53,102 nucleotides of DNA from positions 1 to 53,102 of the forward strand of contig JAZRZH010000061.1 of assembly GCA_045601245.1 (NCBI GenBank), written 5' to 3'. Positions within the stretch are counted from its first letter, which is position 1. Each line of letters opens with the position of its first letter. The DNA is from Cacconaster sp045601245 (GTDB lineage: Bacteria > Bacteroidota > Bacteroidia > Bacteroidales > UBA932). Below, piece after piece: positions 34,629 through 44,438 of this stretch. The translations under genes were made by a program, and so were the position numbers. The notes under the pieces were generated by a model, which saw only the letters and a list, made by a program, of their open reading frames with translations, was not told the origin of the DNA and did no database searches.

Positions 34629-36401
34629 ATGTACAGAACACATACCTGCGGTGAACTCCGGGCCGCCAATGCCGGACAAACCGTAACTCTGGCCGGATGG
34701 GTCCAGAGAGTCCGCAAGATGGGCGGAATGAGTTTCATTGACCTCAGGGACCGTTATGGCATCACCCAGCTGAGGGTTGACGAAAGTACAGGCGCTGAAG
34801 TTGCTGCAACTGCCGCAAAACTCGGCCGCGAATATGTCATCCAGGCCACCGGTACCGTCGAGGAGCGCCAGAGCAAGAACGCGAAGATCGCCACCGGCGA
34901 CATCGAAATCAGCCTCACCGGCATCAATATCCTCAACGAAGCGCAGACCCCACCCTTCACAATCGAGGATGAATCCGACGGCGGAGAGGAACTGCGCGCA
35001 AGGTACCGCTATCTCGACCTTCGCCGCAACCCGCTCAAGAATGCCCTGATGCTCCGTCACCGCATTGCGCACGAAGTTCGCAACTATCTTGATTCGAAGG
35101 GCTTCCTCGAAATCGAGACCCCGTTCCTCATCAAGTCCACTCCGGAAGGAGCACGCGACTTCGTCGTTCCTTCCCGTATGAACCAGGGCCAGTTCTACGC
35201 CCTTCCACAGAGCCCTCAGACATTCAAGCAGCTGCTTATGGTGGCGGGCTATGACCGCTACTTCCAGATTGTACGCTGCTTCCGTGACGAGGACCTCCGC
35301 GCCGACCGCCAGCCAGAATTCACACAGATCGACTGCGAAATGTCATTTGTGGAGCAGGAAGATGTCCTCAACACCTTTGAGGGAATGATGCGCAAGCTCT
35401 TCAAGGATGTCATCGGCGTAGAGATTCCGAACCCTATGCCACGCATGACCTGGTATGACGCCATGGACAACTACGGAAGCGACAAGCCTGATATCCGCTT
35501 CGGAATGGAAATCCACGAGATCACACCGGAAGCCCACGGCCACAACTTCTCCGTATTCGATGACTGCGAATATGTAGGTGCCATCTGCGTTCCGGGAGCA
35601 GCAGAGTACACCCGCAAGCAGATAGATGAACTCACAGAATGGGTGAAGCGCCCTCAGGTGGGTGCCAAGGGCCTCGTATATGTCAAATACAACCAGGACG
35701 GCACTTTCAAGTCCTCGATCGACAAGTTCTTCACACCCGATGACCTCGCTTCTATGGCCTGTGCGTGCGAAGCAAATCCAGGTGACCTCATCCTCGTGAT
35801 GTGCGGCGCAAAGCGCAAGGCACAGACAATGCTCGGTGTGCTCCGTATCGAGATGGGCAACCGTCTCGGCCTGCGCGACCCTCACAACTTCGCTCCTCTC
35901 TGGGTGGTGGATTTCCCGCTCCTCGAATGGGACGACGAGACCAACCGCTTCTACGCAATGCACCATCCGTTCACCGCTCCTAAACCTGAACACCTCGACT
36001 GGTTCTACAGCGACAAAAAGGAAGATCTCGAACGCGTATGCGCAAATGCATATGACTTCGTTCTCAACGGCACCGAACTCGGTGGCGGCAGCATCCGTAT
36101 CCACGAAGCTGAGGTTCAGAAGAGGATGTTCGAAGTGCTCGGCATCTCCAAGGAGGACGCCGAGATCAAGTTCGGATTCATCATCAACGCCTTCAAGTTC
36201 GGCGCTCCGCCTCACGGAGGTCTCGCATTCGGCTTCGACCGCGTGTGCGCACTCTTCGGAGGTCAGGAGACGATACGCGACTTCATCGCATTCCCTAAGA
36301 ACAACATGGGACGCGACGTGATGCTCGATGCTCCGTCAGCAATCGATGACGTTCAGATGGAGGAACTCTCCCTCAAATCAACCGTTGTCAAGAACGGATA
36401 G
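34629..36401 (+). CDS. aspS: Aspartyl-tRNA synthetase
   Basis: This class II synthetase charges tRNA-Asp. The 590 residues comprise an N-terminal OB fold (VTLAGWVQRVRKMGGMSFIDLRDRYG), the class II core (motif 2 FRDEDLRADRQPEFTQID), the bacterial insertion (GAD) domain, and motif 3 GGLAFGFDRVCALFGG. Length is normal for the bacterial type. The last 24 nt overlap the convergent ksgA end, so both genes' terminal codons are read from opposite strands. Confidence 0.97.
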   Translation: MYRTHTCGELRAANAGQTVTLAGWVQRVRKMGGMSFIDLRDRYGITQLRVDESTGAEVAATAAKLGREYVIQATGTVEERQSKNAKIATGDIEISLTGINILNEAQTPPFTIEDESDGGEELRARYRYLDLRRNPLKNALMLRHRIAHEVRNYLDSKGFLEIETPFLIKSTPEGARDFVVPSRMNQGQFYALPQSPQTFKQLLMVAGYDRYFQIVRCFRDEDLRADRQPEFTQIDCEMSFVEQEDVLNTFEGMMRKLFKDVIGVEIPNPMPRMTWYDAMDNYGSDKPDIRFGMEIHEITPEAHGHNFSVFDDCEYVGAICVPGAAEYTRKQIDELTEWVKRPQVGAKGLVYVKYNQDGTFKSSIDKFFTPDDLASMACACEANPGDLILVMCGAKRKAQTMLGVLRIEMGNRLGLRDPHNFAPLWVVDFPLLEWDDETNRFYAMHHPFTAPKPEHLDWFYSDKKEDLERVCANAYDFVLNGTELGGGSIRIHEAEVQKRMFEVLGISKEDAEIKFGFIINAFKFGAPPHGGLAFGFDRVCALFGGQETIRDFIAFPKNNMGRDVMLDAPSAIDDVQMEELSLKSTVVKNG

Positions 36402-37142
36402 GGTAAGTTCCACGAACTCTTCGACAGATAACCGCTCCGGGCGCAATGCCAGGAGCGGTGTTTCTTTACACTCGATCCCGGCGCTCCTGAGGGAGTTGCG
36501 GATGGTCTTGCGGCGCTGGTTGAATGAGGCCTTGACAACTTTCTTGAAAAAAGCCTCGTCACACCCGAGTGAGGTGCGGCCGTTGCGCGTCAGCCGGATA
36601 ACGGCGGATGTCACCTTCGGAGGCGGGAAAAAGGCCCCCGGAGGTACCGTGAAGCGGTATTCGATATCATACCAGGCCTGCAGCAGGACTGACAGGATAC
36701 CGTATGTCTTCGAGCCCGGAGGGGCTGCAAGACGCTCTGCAACCTCCTTCTGGATCATACACACCACCTGGGGCACACTCTCCCTGTATTCGAGGATTTT
36801 GAAGAAAATCTGGGAGGAGATATTGTACGGGAAATTGCCGATGACCGAGAAATCACCGTCAAAGACCTTTTCAAGCGGAATCTTGAGGAAATCTGCCTCA
36901 AGGAGGCCCGGTGCCAGCACAGGATAGTGTTCGAGCAGATACTGCACGGATTCGGTATCAATCTCTATGACTTTGAGATTGATGTCTTTGTTTTCAAGGA
37001 GATACTGGGTGAGGACGCCCATTCCCGGGCCCACCTCAAGCACGTTGCCGCCGCCCTGCAGCGTATCAACTATGGCCCGTGCCGCTGACTGGTCCGTCAG
37101 GAAATGCTGGCCGAGGGCCTTTTTTGGTCTTACTGCTGTCAC
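36378..37142 (-). CDS. ksgA: 16S rRNA (A1518/A1519-N6,N6)-dimethyltransferase KsgA
   Basis: This SAM-dependent enzyme dimethylates two adenosines in 16S rRNA and checks small-subunit assembly. The 254 residues have VRPKKALGQHFLTD, the SAM site VLEVGPGMGVLTQYL, the catalytic NFPYNISSQIFFKIL (NLPY type) and PPGAFFPPPKVTSAVIRL. Length is standard. The serine-hydrolase-like gene ends 9 nt upstream on the same strand, so the two likely share a promoter. Confidence 0.97.
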   Translation of the reverse strand: MTAVRPKKALGQHFLTDQSAARAIVDTLQGGGNVLEVGPGMGVLTQYLLENKDINLKVIEIDTESVQYLLEHYPVLAPGLLEADFLKIPLEKVFDGDFSVIGNFPYNISSQIFFKILEYRESVPQVVCMIQKEVAERLAAPPGSKTYGILSVLLQAWYDIEYRFTVPPGAFFPPPKVTSAVIRLTRNGRTSLGCDEAFFKKVVKASFNQRRKTIRNSLRSAGIECKETPLLALRPERLSVEEFVELTLSVLDNG

Positions 37143-37151
37143 TGTAAGGAT

Positions 37152-38318
37152 TTAGTCAATGAATCTTCTGGTGAAAATCATACGGATATCCCGATTGAAG
37201 TGGTTGCCGATGATTCCCGAATTGTCAGGACGTTCATCGTGGGAACCGCTGCAGAATGCCACCATTCCGACTTTGTCCTCCCTGTTGAAATAAATGGATA
37301 CCGAGGAGCCGAAACGGCCTCCTGCTACCGCGTGGAATTTGTAATCAGGGACTGCGGTGGTGTTGAGGGTTATGCCCATACAGTATCTGCCACGGTTCGC
37401 AGCAGGACGGAAGAATTCCTCCGTCGATGCTGCGGAAAGGATTTTTTTGCCGTCAGGGGTCACCATTCCGTTGATATAAGTCTGCAGAAGCACCGTGAGG
37501 TCGTTGAGATTCATCAGCAGGCCCGTGGCCGGCGCGATATCGAAAGTGGAGATTCCAGGAACATAATCCTTGAGCTGCAGCGGCCTGTATGCCTGCTTCT
37601 GCTTAAGGAACTTGTTCTCAGCCGCATTCCACTTGTATGTGCTTATCAGGGATTTGTCAGGCACTGCCGTGCAGTCGTATGTAGCACCTATGCCCATAGG
37701 CGCGAAAATGTTCTTTGCGGCATATTCGTCGAAACGCTCGCCGGTGACCTTTTCAACAATGGCGGCTGCGAGGGTGAAGCACACGCCGCTGACATTGTTT
37801 CCAGTTCCAGGCCTGACCGGAAGGAATACGGTGGAGAATTCAGGATTGGACTTCGCGTCAAGGTATTTGACCGATGTGAATCCGAATGCTTCGGTATTGA
37901 TGGAAGATGTGCCGTCGAGAAGCATCCTGACGGTGATCGGATCATTCGGGAATGCCGGATTGCGCACCTCGAAACCGAAATAACTTGAAATATCGTCCGA
38001 AAGAGAGACTTTTCCGGCATCCACCAGCTGGAGCACGGCGATGGACGGGATTGCATATGAGAGCGAGGATACGCCTATATAGCTGTCGGAGGTGACTGGA
38101 TCGGAGAATGCCCTGTCGACATTGCCGGAAACGGCCTTGTAGACAACCTGTCCGTCATATACCACGGCTACGCCCGTTCCAACACAGCTGAGGTTCGAGC
38201 AGAGCGCCTTGAAATCCTTTTCAAATTTATCAACCTTCTTGTCCGTTTTCGGCTTGGATGAGGTCAGAAGAAGGCAGGATGCCACCAGGGCGCAGGAATA
38301 GAGAACTCTCTTGAGCAT
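37152..38318 (-). CDS. Beta-lactamase-fold protein with degenerate active site
   Basis: This 388-residue protein has a signal peptide (VLYSCALVASCLLLTSS) and aligns along its length with the active enzyme at 27469 (for example LQLVDAGKVSLSDDIS and IVEKVTGERFDEY). Its catalytic motifs are altered: SxxK reads SLSY (85-88, Lys to Tyr), YxN reads VSG (176-178) and HxG reads HAV. It is therefore probably a non-catalytic ligand-binding or structural protein; loss of activity is inferred. Either of two ATGs (38318 or 38324) may start it. It is followed by ksgA after 9 nt. Confidence 0.85.
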   Translation of the reverse strand: MLKRVLYSCALVASCLLLTSSKPKTDKKVDKFEKDFKALCSNLSCVGTGVAVVYDGQVVYKAVSGNVDRAFSDPVTSDSYIGVSSLSYAIPSIAVLQLVDAGKVSLSDDISSYFGFEVRNPAFPNDPITVRMLLDGTSSINTEAFGFTSVKYLDAKSNPEFSTVFLPVRPGTGNNVSGVCFTLAAAIVEKVTGERFDEYAAKNIFAPMGIGATYDCTAVPDKSLISTYKWNAAENKFLKQKQAYRPLQLKDYVPGISTFDIAPATGLLMNLNDLTVLLQTYINGMVTPDGKKILSAASTEEFFRPAANRGRYCMGITLNTTAVPDYKFHAVAGGRFGSSVSIYFNREDKVGMVAFCSGSHDERPDNSGIIGNHFNRDIRMIFTRRFID

Positions 38319-38348
38319 AATCATTTTTACTTATGAGTGTATTTTTTA

Positions 38349-38356
38349 CAAATCTA
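38349..38356 (-). promoter_or_regulatory. -7 box for the degenerate hydrolase / ksgA
   Basis: On the minus strand TAGATTTG matches TAnnTTTG, about 30 nt before the ATG. No TTG lies at the usual distance. Confidence 0.5.
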
Positions 38357-38422
38357 TGAATTTTTATGAAAAATATGGTCTGAATATGGCTGTTTGTTGG
38401 CTCCGGTGTTATATAATTCAGG

Positions 38423-38452
38423 TTGGTGAAGCGGAATTTTTTGGTACATTTG
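38423..38452 (+). promoter_or_regulatory. Promoter for mutS
   Basis: TTG (38423-38425), 19 nt and TACATTTG (38445-38452) fit the consensus. The ATG at 38461 lies 8 nt after the box, so the mRNA would be almost leaderless. Confidence 0.75.
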
Positions 38453-38460
38453 TCTTTGAT

Positions 38461-41100
38461 ATGAGTGAAAAGAAACAGAATGATTCGCCGCTGATAAGCC
38501 AGTATTATCAGATCAAGGCACAGTATCCGGATTCACTGCTGCTCTACCGCGTTGGCGACTTCTACGAGACATTCGGAGAGGACGCGATCGCTGCCAGCAA
38601 GACACTGGGCATCGTACTCACGAAGCGTGCCAGCGGCAACGGCAACTTCACTCCGCTGGCCGGAGTGCCGCATCACGCCATCGACTCATATCTCCCGAAA
38701 CTGGTCCAGGCCGGATACAAGGTGGCCGTATGCGACCAGCTGGAGGACCCGAAACTCACCAAAAAGCTTGTGAAGCGCGGAGTGACGGAACTCGTGACCC
38801 CGGGTGTGGCTTACAATGACAATCTGCTCTCCGGCAAGGAGAACAACTATCTGGCGGCCGTCACCTTTGAGAGCAGCTGCAAGGACGGAGCCGCTTCAGC
38901 CGGCATTGCCTTCCTGGATATCTCCACCGGTACTTTCAAAGTGGCCGAGGGCTCGCTGGATTATATTGACATACTGATTTCGGATCTGGCACCGAAGGAG
39001 ATACTCGTCGAGCGAAGCTATGTCGACGGATTCCGCGCGAGATTCAATACCAAGGCATATATAACCACGATGGACGAGTGGGCGTTCGTTTACGATTCCT
39101 GCCGCACGAAGGTCATAGGACAGATGGGCACGGATTCGCTGAAGGGCTTCGGCATCGAAAGGATGCCGCTCGCCATAACTTCCGCCGGTGCTGCGCTCTT
39201 CTATCTGGAGATGACCCATCATACAGATATCGGCCATATCCGCTCGATTTCCCGTATTGACGAAGGTGAATTCGTTTGGATGGACCGTTTCACGGTACGC
39301 AACCTGGAGGTGTTCAATTCGCTCGCCGGTGCGGAGGGTGTATCCCTGCTGCAGGTCATCGACAAATGCTGCTCCCCGATGGGTTCGCGCCTGCTGCGCA
39401 ACTGGCTTGCGATGCCGCTCAAGAGCGTGGATAAGATAAATGCACGCTATGATGCCGTCTCCGCACTGCTCAACAGCGGGGATACCCTTGATGATATACG
39501 TGTCGCGCTCGGCGACATCGGCGATATGGAGCGCATCATCTCCAAAGCGGCGGCAGGCAAACTATCCCCGAGGGAGGCATTGCAGCTGGCCCGGGGACTG
39601 AAGTCCATCAGCGAAGTGCGAAGGATGCTCGAATCCACAGCAATGAAGGATTTCGCCGGCAGGTTTGACGTATGCGGGGAACTTCAGGAAATGCTTCAGC
39701 GCACCATCCTTCAGGAAGCCGCTGCCCAGATCGGAAAGGGCGACGTCATAGCACCTGGCGTTTCGGAGGAACTGGATTCGCTGCGCGGCATTCTGAAGAA
39801 CGGAAAGGAGATTCTGTTGCAGATACAGCAACGGGAGAAGGATGCAACCGGCATCCCTTCGCTCAGGATAAGTTACAACAATGTTTTCGGCTACTTCCTG
39901 GAAGTCCGCAACATACATAAGGACAAGGTCCCTGAAGAGTGGATACGCAAACAGACCCTCGTCAATGCGGAGCGCTATATCACTCCGGAACTCAAGGAAT
40001 ATGAGGAAAAAATCCTCGGCGCGGAGGAGAAGATCCTTCAGATCGAGGCCGCATTATATGCCGACCTGGTCAACAGAATCAGGGAGAAGATCACTGTGCT
40101 CCAGGGCAACGCCAATGCCGTCGCGGAACTCGACTGTCTGGCAGGATTCGCATTTCTGGCAAGGGAGAACCGCTACTGCAGGCCTGTAGTGGATGATTCT
40201 CTCAAGATTCAGATCAAGGATGGTCGCCATCCCGTCATCGAAACCCTTATGGGACCCGGAGAGGAATATGTGCCGAACGACCTCTACCTCAACAACGCCG
40301 ATCAGCAGATCATAATCCTGACAGGCCCGAATATGGCCGGTAAATCGGCCTTTCTGAGGCAGACGGCGCTCATAGTGCTGATGGCCCAGACCGGATGCTT
40401 CGTACCGGCAAAAGAGGCAAAAATGGGCTTTGTGGACAAGATTTTCACCAGGGTGGGTGCATCGGACAACATTTCACGCGGAGAATCCACCTTTATGGTG
40501 GAAATGCTTGAAACCGCGACCATCCTCAACAACCTGTCGGAACGCTCCCTCGTCCTGCTGGACGAAATCGGCCGCGGCACCAGCACTTTCGATGGAATGT
40601 CCATCGCCTGGTCCATCGTCGAATACCTGCACGGCACCCACGCAACCGCCAGCAAGACCGAACCACATCCAAAATCGCTATTCGCGACGCACTACCACGA
40701 ACTCAACGAACTCGAGGACAGATACCGCAGGGTTCACAACTATCATATCGCCGTCAAGGAGATTGACGGCAAGGTCATCTTCCTGCGCAAGCTCTGCGAA
40801 GGCGGTGTGGCGCACAGTTTCGGTATCCACGTGGCCCGTCTGGCCGGAATGCCGTCAAATGTAGTTGTCGCAGCCGAACGCAAGCTCCGTGAACTGGAGG
40901 CGTCACGCGAAGACCCTTCGGACAGCTCCACCGCCGGAAGGACAAAGAAACAGCAGCCTGTACAATTGTCGCTCTACCAGCTGGACGACCCGTTGCTGCT
41001 CGAGATAAAGGAACAACTCAAGAATGCGGACATTAACAGAATGTCACCGCTGGACGCATTCGATCTTATCAGGGAATTGAAGAAGAAAGCAGGACTGTAG
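38461..41100 (+). CDS. mutS: DNA mismatch repair protein MutS
   Basis: MutS recognises mismatches and starts repair. The 879 residues match MutS1: the mismatch-wedging FYE (34-36 in YRVGDFYETFGEDA), connector and lever/clamp domains, Walker A GPNMAGKSAFLRQ (622-634), LVLLDEIGRGTSTFDG and FATHYHELNEL. I take 38461 as the start because it follows the promoter at 38445; an in-frame extension of 50 residues upstream would cross that promoter and shows no family similarity. A permease gene follows after 9 nt. Confidence 0.97.
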   Translation: MSEKKQNDSPLISQYYQIKAQYPDSLLLYRVGDFYETFGEDAIAASKTLGIVLTKRASGNGNFTPLAGVPHHAIDSYLPKLVQAGYKVAVCDQLEDPKLTKKLVKRGVTELVTPGVAYNDNLLSGKENNYLAAVTFESSCKDGAASAGIAFLDISTGTFKVAEGSLDYIDILISDLAPKEILVERSYVDGFRARFNTKAYITTMDEWAFVYDSCRTKVIGQMGTDSLKGFGIERMPLAITSAGAALFYLEMTHHTDIGHIRSISRIDEGEFVWMDRFTVRNLEVFNSLAGAEGVSLLQVIDKCCSPMGSRLLRNWLAMPLKSVDKINARYDAVSALLNSGDTLDDIRVALGDIGDMERIISKAAAGKLSPREALQLARGLKSISEVRRMLESTAMKDFAGRFDVCGELQEMLQRTILQEAAAQIGKGDVIAPGVSEELDSLRGILKNGKEILLQIQQREKDATGIPSLRISYNNVFGYFLEVRNIHKDKVPEEWIRKQTLVNAERYITPELKEYEEKILGAEEKILQIEAALYADLVNRIREKITVLQGNANAVAELDCLAGFAFLARENRYCRPVVDDSLKIQIKDGRHPVIETLMGPGEEYVPNDLYLNNADQQIIILTGPNMAGKSAFLRQTALIVLMAQTGCFVPAKEAKMGFVDKIFTRVGASDNISRGESTFMVEMLETATILNNLSERSLVLLDEIGRGTSTFDGMSIAWSIVEYLHGTHATASKTEPHPKSLFATHYHELNELEDRYRRVHNYHIAVKEIDGKVIFLRKLCEGGVAHSFGIHVARLAGMPSNVVVAAERKLRELEASREDPSDSSTAGRTKKQQPVQLSLYQLDDPLLLEIKEQLKNADINRMSPLDAFDLIRELKKKAGL

Positions 41101-41109
41101 GGAAGGATT

Positions 41110-42327
41110 ATGAAGGGTATGAAGGGATACGGCAATCCGTTCGGGATTGTCCGTTCAAGCGTATGTATGGCATTCGGCCAATTGGGAAAGGACAGATTCA
41201 GGACAATTCTGTCACTGTCCGGAGTGAGCATCGGGATATTCTGTGTCACTGCGGCACAGACCGTCACCGATTCCATCAGCAGGACTATGAAAAATGGCAT
41301 CAGCGAATTCGGAGGGGATGCGCTGTTCATCGAACAGATGCCTATGGAACCGGACCTCAACGAAGAGGGTGTTTTCAGGTGGTGGAACTATGTCCGTAGG
41401 CCTGAAGTCTCCTGGCGTGAATACGACCATCTCAGCAGGAATTGTGGAGAAGATGCACAGATATCATATTCTGCACTTTATAATGAAGGGCGCATAATAG
41501 CTGTCGACGGGCAGTGGCAAAGCCTGATCCGGAATGATGTAACCTCGGGGCGCGGATTTTCAGAGGCGGAACTAAGGAGGGGGGAGCCTGTTGTCATGCT
41601 CGGTTCAGCTGCAGCTGAAGACAGTGAGGGCACTGTCAGCATAGGAGGTGTGCAGGCAAGGATTATCGGAACCTTTGCGCCGGGCGGAATCAATAGCGTA
41701 GGGATAGGCGACGTTGACAATGCGGCGGTGATTCCTTATACTCTGGCGGAGAGAATCCCGGGCATCGAATGCAGCCGACGGGTAATCACTGTCCAGCCGG
41801 ACCCAGGTTGCGATGCGGATGCCGTCAGCAGTTCAGTCTTCAGGCAAATGCGTAGGATACGCAGGCTTGACAGCGGGGAAGATGACAATTTTTCAATAAA
41901 CCGGCTCTCGTTCGTAATGGAACAGATGAACGGAATATTCAGGATGATTGGAACCCTCGGGTGGATTATCGGGGCCTTTTCGCTGCTTATAGGCGGGTTT
42001 GGCATAGCCAATATAATGTTTGTCAATATTAATGAGAGAACGCCCGAGATAGGCCTTCAAAAGGCATTGGGAGCCGGAACCCGCACTCTGCTGCTGCAGT
42101 ACCTGACCGAATCGGCCGTAATATCGCTTGCGGGCGGACTTGCGGGGACAGCGATGACCGCCGCGGTGTGCGCACTCATTCCCGAAAACGTGATACCGCT
42201 GTCTGTTTCTGCGGGAACGTTCGCGGCGGGTGTGGTCACTGCGCTTGTCACCGGCATAATCGCCGGGATTGCGCCTGCCGCATCCGCCGCAAAACTCCAT
42301 CCGGCCGAGGCTCTGGCCGGCAAATGA
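41110..42327 (+). CDS. MacB/FtsX-like ABC transporter permease
   Basis: This 405-residue membrane protein has the MacB layout: one N-terminal helix (FRTILSLSGVSIGIFCVTAAQ), a large periplasmic domain with two lobes, then three C-terminal helices of the FtsX domain (IGGFGIANIMFVNINERTPEIGLQKALGA). Members act with a MacB/LolD-type ATPase in export, mechanotransmission or lipoprotein transfer. No ATPase gene is adjacent; the LolD-like gene at 18409 is far away. It is 9 nt after mutS and convergent with the lipoprotein gene at 42336. Confidence 0.88.
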   Translation: MKGMKGYGNPFGIVRSSVCMAFGQLGKDRFRTILSLSGVSIGIFCVTAAQTVTDSISRTMKNGISEFGGDALFIEQMPMEPDLNEEGVFRWWNYVRRPEVSWREYDHLSRNCGEDAQISYSALYNEGRIIAVDGQWQSLIRNDVTSGRGFSEAELRRGEPVVMLGSAAAEDSEGTVSIGGVQARIIGTFAPGGINSVGIGDVDNAAVIPYTLAERIPGIECSRRVITVQPDPGCDADAVSSSVFRQMRRIRRLDSGEDDNFSINRLSFVMEQMNGIFRMIGTLGWIIGAFSLLIGGFGIANIMFVNINERTPEIGLQKALGAGTRTLLLQYLTESAVISLAGGLAGTAMTAAVCALIPENVIPLSVSAGTFAAGVVTALVTGIIAGIAPAASAAKLHPAEALAGK

Positions 42328-42335
42328 CTACGAAT

Positions 42336-44438
42336 CTAAAGCACCACTATCGGATATTTCTCGGTACCGTTGGAAGGGATCGGGGCAGAATTGTCCTCCC
42401 ATTCAACGGTAATTGTATACGGAACACCCTTGAGAGGTTCGATGCTTCCGGAATATTTGTAGTAGGAATCATCTCCTTTTTTTGAAAGGGTTGACACCGG
42501 CTTGTCAGGACAATATACGCTGATATACCAGTCGCCCTCTTCAAGGTCGGGGATGGATAGCGACTTCGTCGATCCCTTCTGAGCAAGGAGATAGTCGGCA
42601 TCGCTCCTCCAGGCCATATCTCCCTTGCGGAGAGCAAGATGAAGATTACCGGAATAAGAACTGGTGAGGTTCACCCTTATGTCCTTTGCCTCTTTGGGAA
42701 CGATGACCTTGAAATGATGATACTGACCGTCACCTATGCCGGCATAACCGGGGTCCATTATGTCGCCCATCACGCGGGGTTCACCATTGATAAGTTCGCC
42801 CTTGACTGTCGCGATGCCGTTACCGTCAGTGGCATAACGCATCATCCCGGCCATCATTTCGCGGCGCTCCCCATTCTCCATAGCCTCGGGATGGGATCCA
42901 GTCAGGACCCTGCGGCCCTCAAACTCGTTCGGCTTGTATGCCCAGCAGTTCGGTTTTCCGTGCGGCTTTTTACCGGTACAGTCATATCTCAGGAGCACTT
43001 CAGTACCTTCCGGTACGGGGTAATTGGTCTCATCCATATAGCAGCCACCGTTATGACGGACGCTGTCTATATGCATATCCCCGTCGAAATCATAGTAGTT
43101 CAAAAGGGCTGAGCCCTTCTCTACGGTCAAGTCGGTGGCGGTATTGCTCAAACCCGTATGGTATACGTGACCAGGCCAGATATGGAGATATTCCTCGGTC
43201 TCGGCATATGAATCATATCCCATTGAAGCTATTAGCGCTCCGGCACAGGTCCCGACATATCCGCCTCCATTGGTCACGAATGTTATGAGTCTCGAACGGC
43301 CGGTCTGACCAAGGGACTTTCCGTGTTTGTTGGACTGTCCGCCGTTGACGTATATCATCCTGAAACGCGGTTCATTGTCCGGATAGAGCAACGCTCCGTT
43401 GGGATCGTTCGCCGTACCGAGGATGACATCGTCCTGGATGGACTGCGTCTCGGTGGCGAGATATTCCATCTTCCAGCCGAGGAAAGGCACTGCCGGAAGA
43501 GTAGTGCGGGATGTGACATTCACGCCACCGTCCATGAACACCTCCTTGTAATATCCGCGGGCAAGGACATCCTTCGGCTCCCCGTTGTCCGGAAGGGTAA
43601 CGGAGTTCATCGCGGTGATATTGCTGCGGATTATCTTCACTTCACTGTTCTGTGCGGTCAGGAATGTACCGGCCCTGCCCTCACCGTCATAAATGACAAC
43701 TGAAAAGCCGCCGCTGAACGAACCGGTCGGAACTACTGCATAGAATGTCCTGGATGTGGTCACGGATTGAGGCGTGTCCATATCGAGATAGATGGTATTG
43801 CTGCCGCCTTCGACTGCCATTGTCTGATTCGCAGTCCCCTCCTTGCCGTCAAGCGCAAGCGTGCAGTCACCCCAGAGATTGTTGCCGGCGAGGTCGATTA
43901 TAGCAATCTTCCCGATCTGATAGGAGCCCTTTATGGTAATGCTGAGGATTCCGCAGAGATTCCTGAAGAAAGTGGCATCTTTAAGCGACGGAAGCATCGC
44001 GATGGCCGGAGATGCGCCCGCAGCGATATTGGAAACCCTGCAGGCCTGGGTCTGCGGAAGTGTGAAATGCAATCCGGCCGCATCTATGGAACAATTGTCC
44101 GAATATGGATAAAAGCCGTAGAACGGGCCCTCTCCGGATACCGGAGAACCGGAAAATGAACCCTGTGATGTTCCTGCACCTTCAAGTATCGTAAATCTTG
44201 ATTTCGAAGTGGATGTCATCAGGGCGAAGGCGTCCCCGGCATCCCAGGTGACAACTCCGGCAGAAGAGATGGAGGTCCTTGATGCGTCAGATGGAATCTC
44301 CATCGAAGCGACAATCGTCATACCATCGTTCTGACCTACGGGTTTGAACATCTGTTCCCTGTCGCAGGAAACGCTGCACAATACTGACAATATCAGCGCA
44401 GTCGCCGTATATAATCTGTTTCTCATATCTTTCATCAT
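42336..44438 (-). CDS. Surface lipoprotein: fimbrillin-like N-terminus, glutaminase-like cysteine domain, PPC-like C-terminus
   Basis: This 700-residue protein has a lipobox near Cys25 (VLCSVS-C). Residues about 35-285 resemble Bacteroidota fimbrillin-like domains (SRTSISSAGVVTWDAGDAF). Residues about 290-560 resemble a class-I glutaminase-like / BPL_N domain, with MIYVNGGQSNKHG and GGGYVGTCAGALIAS carrying a nucleophile-like Cys398 and later GRRVLTGSHPEAM. The last 120 residues resemble a pre-peptidase (PPC) sandwich (YHHFKVIVPKEAKDIRVNL). It begins directly after the stop of the upstream lipoprotein gene (TAA ATG). Domain borders are estimates; activity is unknown. Confidence 0.75.
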   Translation of the reverse strand: MMKDMRNRLYTATALILSVLCSVSCDREQMFKPVGQNDGMTIVASMEIPSDASRTSISSAGVVTWDAGDAFALMTSTSKSRFTILEGAGTSQGSFSGSPVSGEGPFYGFYPYSDNCSIDAAGLHFTLPQTQACRVSNIAAGASPAIAMLPSLKDATFFRNLCGILSITIKGSYQIGKIAIIDLAGNNLWGDCTLALDGKEGTANQTMAVEGGSNTIYLDMDTPQSVTTSRTFYAVVPTGSFSGGFSVVIYDGEGRAGTFLTAQNSEVKIIRSNITAMNSVTLPDNGEPKDVLARGYYKEVFMDGGVNVTSRTTLPAVPFLGWKMEYLATETQSIQDDVILGTANDPNGALLYPDNEPRFRMIYVNGGQSNKHGKSLGQTGRSRLITFVTNGGGYVGTCAGALIASMGYDSYAETEEYLHIWPGHVYHTGLSNTATDLTVEKGSALLNYYDFDGDMHIDSVRHNGGCYMDETNYPVPEGTEVLLRYDCTGKKPHGKPNCWAYKPNEFEGRRVLTGSHPEAMENGERREMMAGMMRYATDGNGIATVKGELINGEPRVMGDIMDPGYAGIGDGQYHHFKVIVPKEAKDIRVNLTSSYSGNLHLALRKGDMAWRSDADYLLAQKGSTKSLSIPDLEEGDWYISVYCPDKPVSTLSKKGDDSYYKYSGSIEPLKGVPYTITVEWEDNSAPIPSNGTEKYPIVVL

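Noticed and set aside
38311..38460. Fifty-residue N-terminal extension of MutS
   Set aside because: It would cross the consensus promoter at 38423-38452 and has no similarity to the MutS N-terminus, which starts correctly at 38461.
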